A DNA stretch of 13,966 bases, from NCBI GenBank assembly GCA_036803025.1, contig DAIRVC010000062.1, positions 1-13,966 of the forward strand, read 5' to 3'. The translations under genes and the position numbers were made by a program. The notes beneath the pieces are model-generated. The model was not told where the DNA came from and ran no database searches. It worked only from the letters and a program-made list of their open reading frames with translations. Shown here piece by piece: positions 13,799 to 13,966 of this stretch. The DNA is from DAIRVC01 sp036803025. GTDB lineage: Bacteria; Chloroflexota; Anaerolineae; Anaerolineales; E44-bin32. Within the stretch, counting starts at the first letter, position 1, and each line of letters opens with the position of its first letter.

Positions 13799-13827
13799 TT
13801 GACAGCCCACGCGGGGCCGTATAGACT
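13799..13827 (+). promoter_or_regulatory. Sigma70-like promoter for the plus-strand gene
   Basis: TTGACA (a perfect -35) is followed after exactly 17 bases by TAGACT (four of six matches to TATAAT). Transcription would begin near 13834, within a hairpin (GGGACC / GGTCCC, 13828-13845), about 87 nt before the ATG at 13921. It is the strongest housekeeping-type promoter in the window. Confidence 0.6.
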
Positions 13828-13845
13828 GGGACCGCGGAAGGTCCC
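13828..13845 (+). other. Hairpin at the predicted transcription start of the divergent gene
   Basis: GGGACC and GGTCCC flank six bases. Located right after the -10, it could be a DNA operator or a 5' stabilising stem in the leader. No experimental analogy is claimed. Confidence 0.3.
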
Positions 13846-13920
13846 GAAGGCCGGAACCCGTCCCCAACGACCCATCGCTTGATGAGCTTCAGCGCTCCCT
13901 CGAACTGAGGATCGGCGTTC

Positions 13921-13966
13921 ATGACCCGTGCGAGCCGCCCCACGATCGGGTTCCTGACGGCCAACG
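13921..13966 (+). CDS. Start of a divergent gene, possibly a LacI-type sensor-domain protein (cut by window edge)
   Basis: Only 15 codons are visible: MTRASRPTIGFLTAN. The RPTIGFLTAN stretch resembles the opening beta strand of periplasmic-binding-like (LacI-type) sensory domains, which in Chloroflexota often precede GGDEF or histidine-kinase modules. The ATG is preceded by TGAGG at about ten bases and lies downstream of a good sigma70-like promoter, which supports it as a real start. It is transcribed away from the MalT-like regulator, sharing a 221-bp control region. With so little sequence the family is a guess. The opposing minus-strand open frame over the same bases has neither promoter nor ribosome site. 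Confidence 0.5.
   Translation, partial: MTRASRPTIGFLTAN

Noticed and set aside
13700..13867. N-terminal extension of the MalT-like regulator to 13867
   Set aside because: The added 56 residues are unlike the family, which starts near MTTPLLTTKL, and the start codon is a TTG without a ribosome site.
13611..13964. Minus-strand open frame reading MAVRNPIVGRLARVMN... across the regulator upstream region
   Set aside because: It runs through the divergent promoter and into the regulator gene in another frame, has no ribosome site, and loses any protein-like look after about 30 residues. The end of an upstream gene cannot be fully excluded.

Overview
The window is high-GC bacterial DNA with almost all genes on the minus strand. 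It holds a MalT-type (LAL) LuxR regulator with a 'LLTTKLHVPR...' N-terminus, an ECF42-type sigma factor with DGPF partners, and a divergent gene that begins like a LacI-type sensor. This mix suggests Chloroflexota (Anaerolineae-like), or less likely Actinomycetota. That is an inference from gene style; no rRNA or tRNA is present to settle it.

From left to right, 1-2981 is one leftward operon. Two paralogous YCII/DGPF proteins come first, then an AHSA1/SRPBCC protein, a DUF1801 protein, and an ECF42 sigma factor cut by the left edge. A TGTCGA-N17-CGAC element at 3058-3084, ahead of the first gene, matches the promoter motif I recall for the ECF42 group, so the operon is probably activated by its own sigma factor. 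A 17-bp-stem hairpin fills the 91-nt gap inside the operon.

The region 3211-4707 encodes a cytoplasmic six-Asp-box sialidase-fold protein followed by a MoaD/ThiS-like small protein ending in Gly-Gly. They are separated by two copies of a 44-bp repeat. Each copy is a 15-codon mini-ORF joined to its neighbours by ATGA stop/start overlaps, giving four consecutive coupled reading frames.

The region 5019-10754 is a tightly packed operon: an 81-aa protein of no family I can name, a 1429-aa dikinase-type phosphotransferase, and an MFS efflux pump (8-nt and 4-nt overlaps). The dikinase has one ATP-binding domain but two tandem copies of a substrate-domain plus swivelling phospho-His domain. Its first ~865 residues have the layout of rifampin phosphotransferase-like enzymes, and the remaining ~560 are a second acceptor module. 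This is the most unusual protein in the window. With the efflux pump it suggests a modify-and-export or detoxification cassette, but the substrate cannot be read from sequence.

The region 10898-13699 is the MalT-like regulator, transcribed toward the cassette. Across a 221-bp divergent control region (palindrome, sigma70-like promoter, hairpin), a plus-strand gene begins at 13921 and leaves the window after 15 codons.
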